Source: Marvania coccoides (Eukaryota; Chlorophyta; Trebouxiophyceae; Chlorellales; Chlorellaceae). Taken from it: a stretch of 64,000 nt of DNA. The translations under genes and the position numbers were made by a program. Below the pieces are notes generated by a model. That model saw only the letters and a program-made list of their open reading frames with translations, was not told where the DNA came from and did no database searches. The DNA is taken from NCBI GenBank assembly GCA_963854735.1, contig OY978105.1, forward strand, positions 992,001 to 1,056,000. The letters run 5' to 3'. Shown one piece after another: positions 30,852-41,295 of this stretch; position 1 is the first letter of the stretch, and every line of letters begins with the position of its first letter.

Positions 30852-33781
30852 TCACGCCAAGTACGAGCAGTCCAGCGCACCCTTGACGCACCGCGGCTTC
30901 CCCGCGGGCCCCCATTCAAACGCTTCCGCCCGCAGCGGCCACCGCGCGAAGACCTCTTCAAAAGCTCTCAAACACCGCTCAGCGTCGTCCAAAAAGTGCT
31001 GCGCGGCGTGGCTCAGCCCCACACCGCTCCACCAGCTCACGTCTATCCTCCGCGTGGGCCGAATGTACGCCACTGGGGCCTGCCTGAACGACCTGGTAAA
31101 GTTTGCCACCACAAAATTCATTAGCAAATCATCGCAGTTTTGAACTTCATCCACCAGCGCCCTGGCGGTGGCCAGTCCCTCCCCCCAATACGCAGGGAAC
31201 GCGGCGCGGTTGTCGATGAACGCAGCGCCAGAGAGGATGAGGTTGTACCACCCTGCTTCGACTGCTATGGGCTCTGGTTTGTACCGCGGCGTACTGGAAA
31301 CTTCCGCCAGACGAGGAAAGAATCCCGTGAGGGCGTGGGGGTTGGAGCGCCACGTGGCGAAGGCGCGCTCGATGTCGGAGCAGGGCAGCCGCAGGTCGTC
31401 GTCTAAAGAGAGCACGCCTCGGTAGCGCAGAAGGTCGTCTGGGCGGTAGCGGTTATTCAGCGAGTTGCGGGCTTCCACGCGCACGCGGATGGGCACAGCG
31501 GCCCAAGGGAAGTCTACGGCGGGGTTGGGGGGCGTGCCGGCGTTCCACACGACCAGAATCTCGCCTGAAGAGAGGAGTCGGGACATAAACATAAACAAGC
31601 ATTGAAATTGCGATAAATTACGAGAGGAGGAGGGTTTTAATTATAATTCCCACATTCCTACTGAAACACACAAAGCCTCTCATTTGTTTTAAGCACAGAA
31701 GAAAACCCTTTTCTGAAATATGAAATATATTAAAACAGAAACCCGTACCGACTGAGATGCAGCGTCCGTAGTGCTTGATGTACCCTGCCAGCAGCGATCT
31801 CCGAGCCTCGTACGACATCACCATCAGCGTGAACCGACTGAACTGCCCCCCCACCTGCTCAGGGGGCGCCGGCGCCCAAAATGGTGCAGAAATTGAGCGC
31901 AAGCGCCCCAGCACCACCACAGCCCCAATCGCCAGCCCTGACACCGCAAGCAGCGCCACCACGTGGCGAGAAGACGCCTCCACAGCCCCCGCTGCGAGCC
32001 TCAGCGCCTGCCCAGCCACACTTCTCCCGCCGCTGCCCCCCGACCCACCACCGCCTCTTAAACTCGACGGAGTGGTCATCTCTCCTCGCGGGAACCCCCA
32101 TCCGTACCGTCCCAGCGTCGCGAACCGCGACGCCAGGCCTGGGGAGCCTGGCTGGGCGGGGGTTGAGCCCCCAGCCCGTCGATTTGTTGAACTGCTGCTC
32201 AGGCCTCGCTGAAGTGGTAAGTCTTCGTCCTGGAGGCGCTGCACCGCCGCCGCTGCGCGTGGGGTTTGACCCCCCACGCCCCCGCGAGGGCTGATGCGCT
32301 CCGCTCTGCCGCCGCCTGCGGCCACTCCGCCCGGCCCCCACACAAAAGAAGCCAGCAGCCTGGGGCCTGCCGTTTTGCTGCCTATCTGCACCGCCAGCAG
32401 CAGGCAGCACGCCCACGCCAGCGCGCGCGCTGCGGGCACCGCGGCGTCCAGCGCGCCCATCGTCCAGTGCCTGGAATGTGGCTTGGATTGACCCACCACC
32501 ACCGCCGCCACTTTCCCCGACGGCAGCACGGCCAGGCTCGCGTAGCTGCGCCGGTCGGCATCCCACGCCCCAGCCTGCCGCCACACCCGCTCCTGCAAGA
32601 ATCCCGGCAGCGCGGTTTCGTTCACCTCCCCCCTTACGAAGCTGAATTTCGTAGCTTGGACGTCAGAACAGCTCCCCCGCCTGCAGGAGCGCCCCAGCCG
32701 AATCAGCCCCGCCCCAGGCACCTCCACCACCCCCCCACCCACATCGCCAGCTGCCACGCGGAACGGGCTGGTGCCGTGGCGTTCCCAGGGTCCTAAAGGC
32801 GAAGGCGCTACGTACACGACTAGCATGGAATCTTCCCGGCGGGAGCCGCCTGCAGGGGACTGGCGCCCGCGGGAGGGCGCGCTGCCCACCAGCAGCCACC
32901 GCTCGTGCTTTGCGGTGGGGGATCGCAGCACGGATACCCCTCGAAGCGGCTCTTCAGTCAGCGTTCGGTTGTAGTGCCACCCCAGCGGAAAATTGGTCGA
33001 GCGATACAGTTTTGGACCCCGCGCGCTGTCTGTCACCATGAATACTTGGTCCCCGTACTCGAAGACGTGCGGGCGGCGCAGAGCGTCGGGGGAATGCGAG
33101 CTCAGCACTGTGCCCAGCCCCCGCCAAGTAACGCCTTCGTCCAGGCTCTCTGCCACGCCGATGGCGCGCCGGCTGATGTCGCAGGAAATGGCCTCGAAGA
33201 AGAGCAGCACCCGGCCGTCGCGCACCCACAGCATTGGTCCAGCTAAGCCGTCGTAAGATTTTAGCCCGCCGGTGGTCAGCACTGGGTTGACGACCGGCCA
33301 GGCAGCGGGACCTTCGGTAAAAATAGGACATTGCCATGTGTATAAGCTAATTCTCGTAGTAAGTGGGGTTGTTGGATAGCTGCTGGATAGCTGCTCTCAA
33401 AAAATAAGACGTAGAGGCTGTCAACAAAAGTTACTATGCGGCTCACCTTGCACGCCCAACAGGTCCAGAGGCTGAAGCTCTGCGGGGCTGTCACCCAGGT
33501 AGAGCCCCAGGCTGGCACCCTGCAAATTAAAACGAGGGGAAAGAGAATGGCAAGTATGAGCGGCGGGCGGCATGAGAAGTTTTTTTGAAAGAAAAAGAGG
33601 TGCTGAGGGAAGTACGGGGGGGGGGGGGGGTAATAATATTAACACTGCATACCTTGGCTTCGCAGAAGCTGTCTGAGCCCTCTCCGCCGAGGTTAGGAGG
33701 GCTGAAAAAGACCAGCGTAGATATCGCCACAATGGCGACGAGAAGCCACCATCGCAGTCTCACCAGTGATATGAACATCAT
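30852..33781 (-). CDS. GINT1: GINT1-like GT64 glycosyltransferase with propeller domain
   Basis: Four exons (33781-33653, 33519-33447, 33311-31749, 31564-30852) give 825 residues. A short cytosolic tail and membrane anchor (WWLLVAIVAISTLVFF) are followed by a GH43-like propeller domain: VLLFFEAISCDISRRAIGVA, SLDEGVTWRGLG, PHVFEYGDQVFMV, KLYRSTNFPLGWHYNRTL and WLLVGSAPS. After a long Gly/Ser-rich insert with a second hydrophobic stretch (VVALLAVSGLAIGAVVVLG) comes the GT64 domain: FTLMVMSYEARRSLL, EILVVWNAG, NSLNNRYRP, SLDDDLRLPC, CDDLLMNFV, SWWSGVGLSH. This propeller-plus-GT64 order is that of Arabidopsis glucosamine inositolphosphorylceramide transferase 1, which adds the N-acetylhexosamine in GIPC headgroups. 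The insert of about 150 residues is longer than I recall for plants. Intron 1 holds a 15-base C run (G on the plus strand, 33616-33630). Confidence 0.87.
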
Positions 33782-34333
33782 TATGTGTTAGCTGCGCTTC
33801 ATTGTAACATAAATTGCAGACATTTAGGTAGGAGAGCGATTTTCAATTCAAAATTTAAGAAATAAAACTAGAGCATCTTGCAGCGCCGTGATTGGTGTGT
33901 CATCATAGCAGGAATTCGCTATTTGTTAAATGCAAATTAATTTGAATTTGAGGTAGTTGGGCGATACATTTGTTTGGAATGTCTGTCATCAGAAACGTCC
34001 AGCTGTTGAGTTCTGAATCATCATACGTACATTGCATTGAATTGCCAGTAGAATAAATGCATAGTATCGAAACCAGATGGGTTACGTACGCCTTAGGAGG
34101 GAGAGAAGAGGGAGAGAAGTTTGAGATCACAATGTCATTTTCCTGCTGGTCTCGCTGCGCTAACTACGCCAGGAGCAGGTGTTATGATTCAATAATCCTG
34201 TATCAACGCTAGTCTCTATGCAGCATTGCATTTTCGTTTTTTCCTCTCGTGGTGGCGGGGGGAAATTATCCTGTGTTAAAAATTTTAACAAATAATATAA
34301 ACCAATTCATAATTCATGTGGCAATCCCAAAAA
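33782..34333. other. Spacer upstream of the GINT1-like gene
   Basis: AT-rich; presumably the GINT1-like promoter and the DPH2 3' flank. Nothing recognised. Confidence 0.4.
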
Positions 34334-35940
34334 TCATTTGCCTGCATACCCTGCCGCGCGGCCGCTCTGCCCTGGCACAGCCGCGTGCGCCTCTTTCCTC
34401 TCAGCCCCTACCAGCGGCGCCTCCACGCCCTTCCAGCTGCGTTTATGCACCAAATAATCCGCCGCAGACCGTGCTTGCACCAGGTGAGAGCCCCCCGCAG
34501 CAGCAGGGGTCACAATCAACGACTGCTGCACCAACGCTACCGCAGTGCGGGAATCTGCTCCCCCCTCCTCACCCCGCGACGAACCCTGGTGCTGCGACGC
34601 CAGCACGTGGTCAAAGTCGAGGCGGTACTCCGCCTGCACCCACTCTGATTCGGGCGCAAACGCGAGCATTGCTTCGTGCGGCGTGATGATGGGCGCCAGG
34701 TACTCTTTGCACTCCAAAATCTGGCCCTGCGGGTCTGCCACCAGCACAAACACCTCAATCTCAGGAAAATTTGCGAGCTTCGCGGGGCTGGGCTTCCCCA
34801 TTAACACCGTATACGTTTTTTTCCCAGCGTCTTGGGCTGCGCGCCTCAACGTTCGCAACGCATCGCCGTAACCAGCCGCCCCCAGGGTGCCCACCACCAG
34901 CCCCACGATGGCCGCTTCTCGCGCCTTTTCTACCAGGTAGTAGCGCCGCCGCAGGGTGCGCATCAGCTCGGGAGGAAGCCCCTCAGAAGGTGCCGCCCCG
35001 AGGGCGCTGCATGGGTCGTACGTCAGCCATGGCGCGGTGCTGTGGGTGAGCTGCAGCTGCGTGAGGGCCGGGGCTTGCGAGGACCCCACCCAAACGAACG
35101 CGGGCTGCTGACCTGAGCTGTCCTCGCTAATTCTTTCTTGGCCACCGCCGCCGTTGGAGTATTCAATGGACCAAGTATAGCCAGCTGCAGAGCAGATCGA
35201 CGCCCCAAGCTCCTGCGAGTTTGGATGCAGTTCTGCGTGTTCTTCGTCTGCTGTTGGCGGAGCGGAGCAGCAGGCAGCCGCCCCGCAGCCGCCTCCGCTG
35301 CTTTTTCTTTGCCGCTGCTGCGGCTCTGCGCTCCTGGAAGGAACGTCCGCAAACGCCAGCCTCTCCGCGCCCTGATCTCGCAGTCGCTCCCTGAGCACCG
35401 CCTCCAGCGCCGCCCGGCTGTCTAGATGCACTTGATCCAAAAAAATCACAGCTGGCCCTGCACAGCCGCCACCGCCGCTTGCAGGGTTGAAAAATCCGCT
35501 GCTGGCGAGGGCGTCCGCGACGGCGACAACATCCAGGGGCTGGGAGGGAAACACGTAAAATGCGGGCACGCGGGAGAGCTTCGTGAGAGAGGCCCTGCCG
35601 TAGTGAATGACGCACTGGGCGTCAACGTGAGCTGCGGCCACCTCGTCCACGCTCAAGCTGTTGTAGGTGGTGTCTGCCAGCACATATATCTGTGAAATTG
35701 AATAAAAGCTTGGTTTAGTGAAAATTTGAGTAGGGAATGCACAGCAGCGGAGGGACGGTGGTTTTTTCTTCTCACCTGGCATTGGTGCCCGCGGTCGCTG
35801 CAGGCGCGCTTGAGGCGAAACGCGACCGAAGGGGCGTCGGGCAGGAGCTCATCTGGGAATTGGGCGGTCACAATTGTGAAGCCACGGCTGCAAATGTAAT
35901 CAGATGTCTCTTCTATTCTCCAAGTGTCTGCTTCCGCCAT
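34334..35940 (-). CDS. DPH2: Diphthamide biosynthesis protein 2
   Basis: Two exons (35940-35776 and 35689-34334, phase 0) give 506 residues. Dph2 pairs with the radical-SAM-like Fe-S enzyme Dph1 in the first step of diphthamide formation on EF2. Matches: TAQFPDELLPDAPSVAFRLK, YVLADTTYNSLSVDEVAAAH, IHYGRASLT, YYLVEKAREAAIVGLVVGTL, KKTYTVLMGKPSPAKLANFP, ITPHEAMLAF and the C-terminal RSWKGVEAPL with GQSGRAAGY. The first cluster cysteine, normally in SCCVDEVAA, is replaced (SLSVDEVAA, residues 66-74), and the VAC of the third domain is VAD (Asp374). A low-complexity insert lies at about 172-245. Divergent from the LYR-ApaG gene, 248 bases apart. Confidence 0.9.
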
Positions 35941-36188
35941 GTTCGCGCGGCAGACTGGATCAAGACAATGTTTTTGATTTTTTCAAAATTAAAAAACATA
36001 TAAATGCCGAGAAATTAGCGACTTTACGATTTCATAAAAAACATTCATGACTGCATTGCAGATCCTAGCTTGCTGCATTCTCATTGATTTTTAATCACAA
36101 TTGAGCCATATTGCAAAAGGGGTTTGCATTTTTTGGAGAGCGCTACTTTTGCCACACTCTTTTTTTAATACAAATCATCACACACGAA

Positions 36189-37374
36189 ATGTCGTCGAAG
36201 CTAACGCTCCGCTTGTATCGCCTGTTCCTGCGACAGGCATCGCAGCTGGAGCGTCAAGGGCTGACGCTGCAGATGCAAATGCCCATGGACACGCAGGCTT
36301 GGCTGAGCAATGGCGGAGGCCACGGCTGGGCCACGGCACCACCAAGTAAGCTAAAAAAAACACAAAAACACTCCCCCTGTACCTCTTATGTCCCTCCCTT
36401 ATCCCTCACACCTCCCTAACCTCTGCAGAGTACACCCACGACTCTCTAACCCGTCTGCTGCCTTGGCTGGCGACGTCCCAGATCTCAGGTGGCACCTTCA
36501 CAGGCCCCCAGCTGCGGCAGTGCGTCCGACAGGCGTTCCGGGAGCCCGCCCCCGAGGTGACGCCCGCGGAGCTGCAGGACCGCGCGTTCACGAGCTTGAA
36601 GGTGCTGGGGGAGCAGATGCACATGGCCGAGTGTAGTAGCAGCGCCACCACCAGGGACGTGCGGGTGGACGTGTGCTCTGCGTTCGTGGGGACGCAAGCG
36701 GACCTGGACCCCACGTGGAGCGCGGACGTAGACGAGCCTTCAAAGTTTTATTACACGTACCGAGTCCGCATAAGCAACGTCGGGTGAGTTCAGTATCATT
36801 TTTTTATTTTTTTATTTTAATGCTTCTGTTTCTTCTTCTGTGATGGCCTGCCGCCGCCCTCAAGCGCAAAATCTGAAGGCGGCGGCGGGTGGAATATTTT
36901 CGATCCGACCAGGTTGCCGGCAGCGCTCGTCATCCTCCTCTGGAGGAAGGGAGCGCTGCCTTGGCCGGCCTGCTTGTGGGGACCTACAGAAACTTCTGAG
37001 AAGAATAATACCTGTTTTATTTTAGTATTGTTCTCGATCATACTGCTCTGAGAGCAATTTTAACCTTCTAATGTTTTTTTTTCTGTAGTGAGAAGACGGT
37101 GCAGCTGAAAAGCCGGCATTGGGTGGTGAAGGACAAGGAGGGCGGCGTGATTACCGAGGTTGCCAGAGGGGCCCGCGGCGTGGTTGGCTGCACCCCTATA
37201 CTCAAACCAGACACGTGTTTTCAGTACTTTAGCGGTACTGATCTAGAGACCCCGGGAGGCAGCATGGAGGGCAGCTTCGAGATGGCGACGCTGGACGCCA
37301 AAGGCAGCTTGTTGGACAGTTTTGAGGCGGAGATAGCGCCGTTTGCGTTTTTGGGGCCCGAGACGATGGAGTGA
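36189..37374 (+). CDS. LYR-motif protein fused to an ApaG domain
   Basis: Three exons (36189-36345, 36429-36783, 37089-37374) give 265 residues. The N-terminus LTLRLYRLFLRQASQLERQG carries an LYR motif. The helical segment up to about residue 120 (LRQCVRQAFREPAPEVTPAE, then AFTSLKVLGEQ) fits the rest of a complex1_LYR fold, interrupted by an insert. From about residue 135 is an ApaG domain: FYYTYRVRISNVGEKTVQLK, RHWVVKDKEGG, FQYFSGTDLETPGGSMEGSF. LYR proteins bind acyl carrier protein and support Fe-S or respiratory-complex assembly in mitochondria. ApaG domains are Ig-like binding modules, as in FBXO3 and POLDIP2. The final GTGAGT overlaps the TGA, so an unseen 3' exon is possible. A mitochondrial role is an inference. 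Confidence 0.72.
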
Positions 37375-37863
37375 GTAGGGAGAAGGGACGCAGCTGGGCG
37401 GTTGAATATTCTTCTCTTCGATATTCTTTCAATATTTCATTGTTTTTATAGCGTTAATACTGTTATTGTTACATTTTTGACGGTTTAAAATGAACATTTG
37501 AAACCAAAAGGTGTTTAGAAGTGCAAGGCGAAGTGTGTCTTCAGGCACACAAGTTGCTCCCATATTTTCCCATGTATATATATATATATATTTTTTTTCC
37601 AAGTGAAGGAAAACCACATAGCAGGGGCGGTGAAATACAAGGGCGGTGCAGACCAGAGTAAAGATGATTAGGTTAGGAATGTGCAAACAGTTAACAGTGA
37701 GCGCAAGAACTTTGAGGCGGCGCGCACTGGGAAGAAAGGTGAAGGTGGTGATGACGAGTAAAATAAAGGCTATTGCATGAAGATTTAGTAAAGAACGTAA
37801 TGTTGATATTGTTTCATAGGTCGCCAGCATTTTGCATGGCGGCACCAAAGCGTCGAATTATGG
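37375..37863. other. Convergent spacer, AT-rich
   Basis: Contains an (AT)n/poly-T stretch at about 37575-37600. Presumably the 3' UTR of the LYR-ApaG gene and flank of the BTB/MATH pseudogene. No gene seen. Confidence 0.45.
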
Positions 37864-38952
37864 TCAAGATGAAGACATGGTCGCTACCTGGATGACCAGG
37901 CTGCCTTCGTCATCTGCGAATGCTGCCGCCGTGTCGAGCGCCGCAAAATGCGAAATGCCGCGAGACAGACCCTTTTCCCTATCGCACGTTCCGAATGAGC
38001 AATTTCCTGCCCTTTGAACAGAAGCCGTAGGCTGGCTCCAGTTCACCATGCGCAGCGCAAATTTGGTTATTTTGGCTGCGTCTTCTGGTACCTCTTTTAC
38101 GCATAAGTACAGTGAAGAAAAGCCGTTGATTCCATGGATTCCAGACGGGTAGTACAGCAGCTGAAACTTGCTCGAATCGAAATCAAATCAGTCTGATTTG
38201 AGACGCTGCCCGGCAGCTGAACAGGTAGCCAGCTCTCCCTTGGCTATTTTCCAGGTGAACAGGGCGTCGGGGGCGCCGCCATCCAGCAGGTGCAGCACGG
38301 TGTTGCCAATCTCTGGAAGAAACGAGCCGGACTTTCCGACGACGAGAGTCGAGAGAAGACCCGCGGAGAGAAGCTCTGGGCAGACCTGCAAATCGCGGAT
38401 GAAGGCTGCTGCGATGCGGTCGGCGCCGGCAGAGGTGCCGGCGTTGCGCAGAAACGCAGAAATTCGCTCGGAAACCATGCTAGCGCACGCATACTTCAGC
38501 ACGTATACGTTCAGATCGAAAGCAACTTTGCCGATGGACCCCAAAGCAGCGGTATCTGCCTCTCCCAAAACATTTGCCAGGCATTGGCAAACTTTGTCAA
38601 AAATTGAGCAGTCCAGCTTGTGCAGCAGGCGGAGGATTCCAGGAATGTGTCCGTCCTGCACGAGCTGGGGAATCGCTCTGGGCGCAAAGACCGACGGTTC
38701 GTCCTAAAAATAGCGCAGGGTGGCAAGGGCTTCTGGCAGTTTTACGTCGTCCAGCTTGAGGGGCCCCTCGACTCTCACGGAGGACTTGAGACCGAGGATC
38801 TGGCTGTGGGCTCGGAGGTCCACTTCATCCACAGAAAGCTTCCATTCAGCCGTCTCTTCGTTGCCGAATTTCAGGTAGAACCGCTCTGGCTTGTCGCCTT
38901 GGCCGGTCGCATAGCTCATTAGCTCTGAGAAATCAGGCAGCAGGTGTGCCAT
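37864..38952 (-). pseudogene. BTB-MATH-like gene, intronless, two in-frame stops
   Basis: One minus-strand frame from ATG 38952 to TGA 37864 (363 codons) is protein-like throughout and contains only two breaks, TAG at 38706-38704 and TGA at 38190-38188, with no frameshift. The N-terminal part is BTB-like (WKLSVDEVDLRAHSQILGLK, KLDDVKLPEALATLRYF). The middle is helical (QDGHIPGILRLLHKLDCSIF). The C-terminal third is MATH-like (DFDSSKFQLLYYPSG, GFSSLYLCVKEVP, GLSRGISHFAALDTA). BTB-MATH proteins serve as CUL3 E3-ligase adaptors, usually with the MATH domain first; here the order is reversed. Both stops need a single C-to-T change from likely codons (CAG and CGA). Either a recently dead gene or one needing readthrough. 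Confidence 0.7.
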
Positions 38953-39935
38953 GTTTGAAGTCCTTATTTTCTCCTGTAAACTTGTAAACTTATTAACCTT
39001 TAAACCTGCCCTTGAAATCTGATGAAAGGCTTGATTTTTTTTATTGATTTTTTAATTCTTCGTTGAAGGCTGGAAATTGACTGTCAAGACACTGCAAAAT
39101 TAAATAGCGGCGAATAATAATTTATCGAAGTGCTAGATAATTTTTCTGAGATTCAGAGCTACATTTTTTACATTTATTAGACCTTGCTTCTGAATTTTCT
39201 TTTTCTGTGGCATTGCATCATTGCCAGCGTAAAATAGGGAGCGAATTTTAAAGTAAGCAATTCTTGATAAAGCGTGCATACGCATTAGAAGCTCTTGACG
39301 CGCAATAATATCGATCATGCAAATTTAGGCCCGGCCCGGCCGGCCGCTGCTGCGCTCTGCTGCTCTGTGTTTTGCATTGCAATTGCTGTGCAATTTGGAA
39401 TGCAGCTTGATGATACGTATTGAGATACACGATTTGATTGAAAAAAAATGTAGAAATTAGTAGTAGCAGCGAAAATTTCCTGCCGCCGCCAAATCTCAAT
39501 TTTTTTTCAGAACAAAAGCGGCAAATCCCACATTCACATATTCTGAAGTTCAGGATTAGCCTGTTGCACAAAAAAATTCATTTTACTATCAAACGAGAAT
39601 TATTGACTGGGAATAAGCTGCCGAGAGAAGCTGTCAGTCAAAGACTTGATGACGAGCACACTAGCTTCATCAGCACAAAAAAAAGATGCCCTTCTTACAA
39701 CATGAAATTCAACACGTTAATGATGTTACACAAAATTAGGGCCCCGCCCTTCTCTTTCCAATGGTAAAGACCGAGGGCAGCAGCGGGAAAAGAAGTAAAA
39801 AGTTAAGGGTAAATGGGGTTAATAACGGGCTTAAAGCTGGCCAAACGTAATGCTGACTTTGTTCAACTAATGAACCACGCCTAGAAGTCGCTTAAGTTGC
39901 TCAAACCTCTCCCGTCATCACCATTTCATCAGAAT
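38953..39935. other. Intergenic region with a GC palindrome patch
   Basis: Nearly 1 kb without a gene. A short GC-rich patch, GGCCCGGCCCGGCCGGCCGC, lies at about 39328-39348 in otherwise AT-rich DNA. No coding frame or RNA gene recognised. Confidence 0.4.
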
Positions 39936-40787
39936 TTAATTGAGCAGGTCGTAATCGTCCAGCTTATCATTGTACTGCATGACCTTCCGCTTGATCTTGC
40001 TGGTGTCCACCCACGTCACAAAGTCCTCCATCGCCCGCGTCACCAGGAACGCAGGGTCAGTCACGGTGTCGGGGCCCACCCTCACGTGGCCCTGCTCTAC
40101 AAACGTCACCGCCTCCTTCAGAGTCTCGGCCATGCGCAGCCGCACCATCACGGTGGACAGCCGCCGCCGCAGGAACGCGGAGGTGGACAGCTTCTCCAGC
40201 TGCACCAGACTTTTTTTTGTGGTGATCACGCCCATGTCGTACAACCTGGAAATAATTTGATTGAAGGGAAGAAAAATTAGGAGGAACAGAGTTAGAGAGA
40301 GGATTAGGAACAAAACGGGTTGACAGTGAAGGATAAAATGGCATTTATAAATTAAATACGGCAATTATTGGTGAAAAAGCAGGTCTTTGAGAAGGTGCAG
40401 CGGCATTCCCGCCCCAACACAAAAAGCTGGCTTGATTAATTATTTTTCCTCATCCTTGCACTACTCACTTGTTCAGCAGCTTGTCTGTGAGTTCGATGCG
40501 GGTGGTGTCCTTGGGGTCTAGTCGCTTGAGGGTGTTCACCACCTTGGTGACCTGGCCGACCACCTGGTTGAGCTGCTTGTAGTCGTCGCGGTTGGTGACG
40601 TGGTACCGCCGCATGGCCTGCACCTCCCGCAGATTCCCCTCATTTTTGTAGTGCAGAAAGCTGCGCGCAGTATGAGAGAAAAGTTGGAATTTGTGCATGC
40701 ATCTTGATATTTTTGAAAACAAAATGCAAGCTCTACTCACTCTACTTTTTTCAAGAGCTTCTTTTCGTGATGCTTAAGTTGCCGCAT
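39936..40787 (-). CDS. IMP3: U3 snoRNP protein IMP3
   Basis: Three exons (40787-40741, 40660-40469, 40245-39936) give 182 residues, essentially the length of human IMP3 (184). It is a subunit of the small-subunit processome, bound to U3 snoRNA during 18S rRNA maturation in the nucleolus. Matches: [70 protein letters not shown], the S4 RNA-binding stretch [20 protein letters not shown] and [16 protein letters not shown]. It ends in a TAA at the position where IMP3 proteins end, evidence that TAA is a true stop in this genome. Confidence 0.97.
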
Positions 40788-41295
40788 TTTGACGTGCTGC
40801 TTTTCACAATAATTTCATCAAATTGTTTTAATTCGCGAGTCAAAATTTATACGTAAAAAATGTTCTTTTCAGTGTTTAAATATGCAAATGTAAGTTTATA
40901 TTTTATATATTTTTTTTAATTCATGTTTTGAAAGCCTTGAATTTTTTAGCCGCCGCCTCGGCACGCTGAGGCGGTATGCTGTGCTGCAACTCTTTAAAGA
41001 AATGGATTGCTGCAATTGCGTAATTCTACGCACTATGACAGCGGCAATATCAAGGCAGGCATCATCCGAGCCCGCCCTTTCTCGCCTCATTGGCGGAAGT
41101 CAGGCAAAAAATTCGGTGCGCACAAGACGCTTTACAGCGGCGTCCAAAAACGTCATCCACTATCCCAATCACGGTGCATCGTCCCTCAATATAATACAAT
41201 AGCAAAAACAACAGCATTCATTGTCTCAATATTCGCAAATTCATCACCGCCACCCCTTCTTGATTCCTCTCTTTCTTTCTCTCGCACTTCGCGTC
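40788..41295. other. Spacer between IMP3 and chorismate mutase
   Basis: AT-rich near the IMP3 start. A GC-richer part (about 40950-41200) has no convincing frame. Likely promoter of IMP3 and 3' flank of the chorismate mutase gene. Confidence 0.35.
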
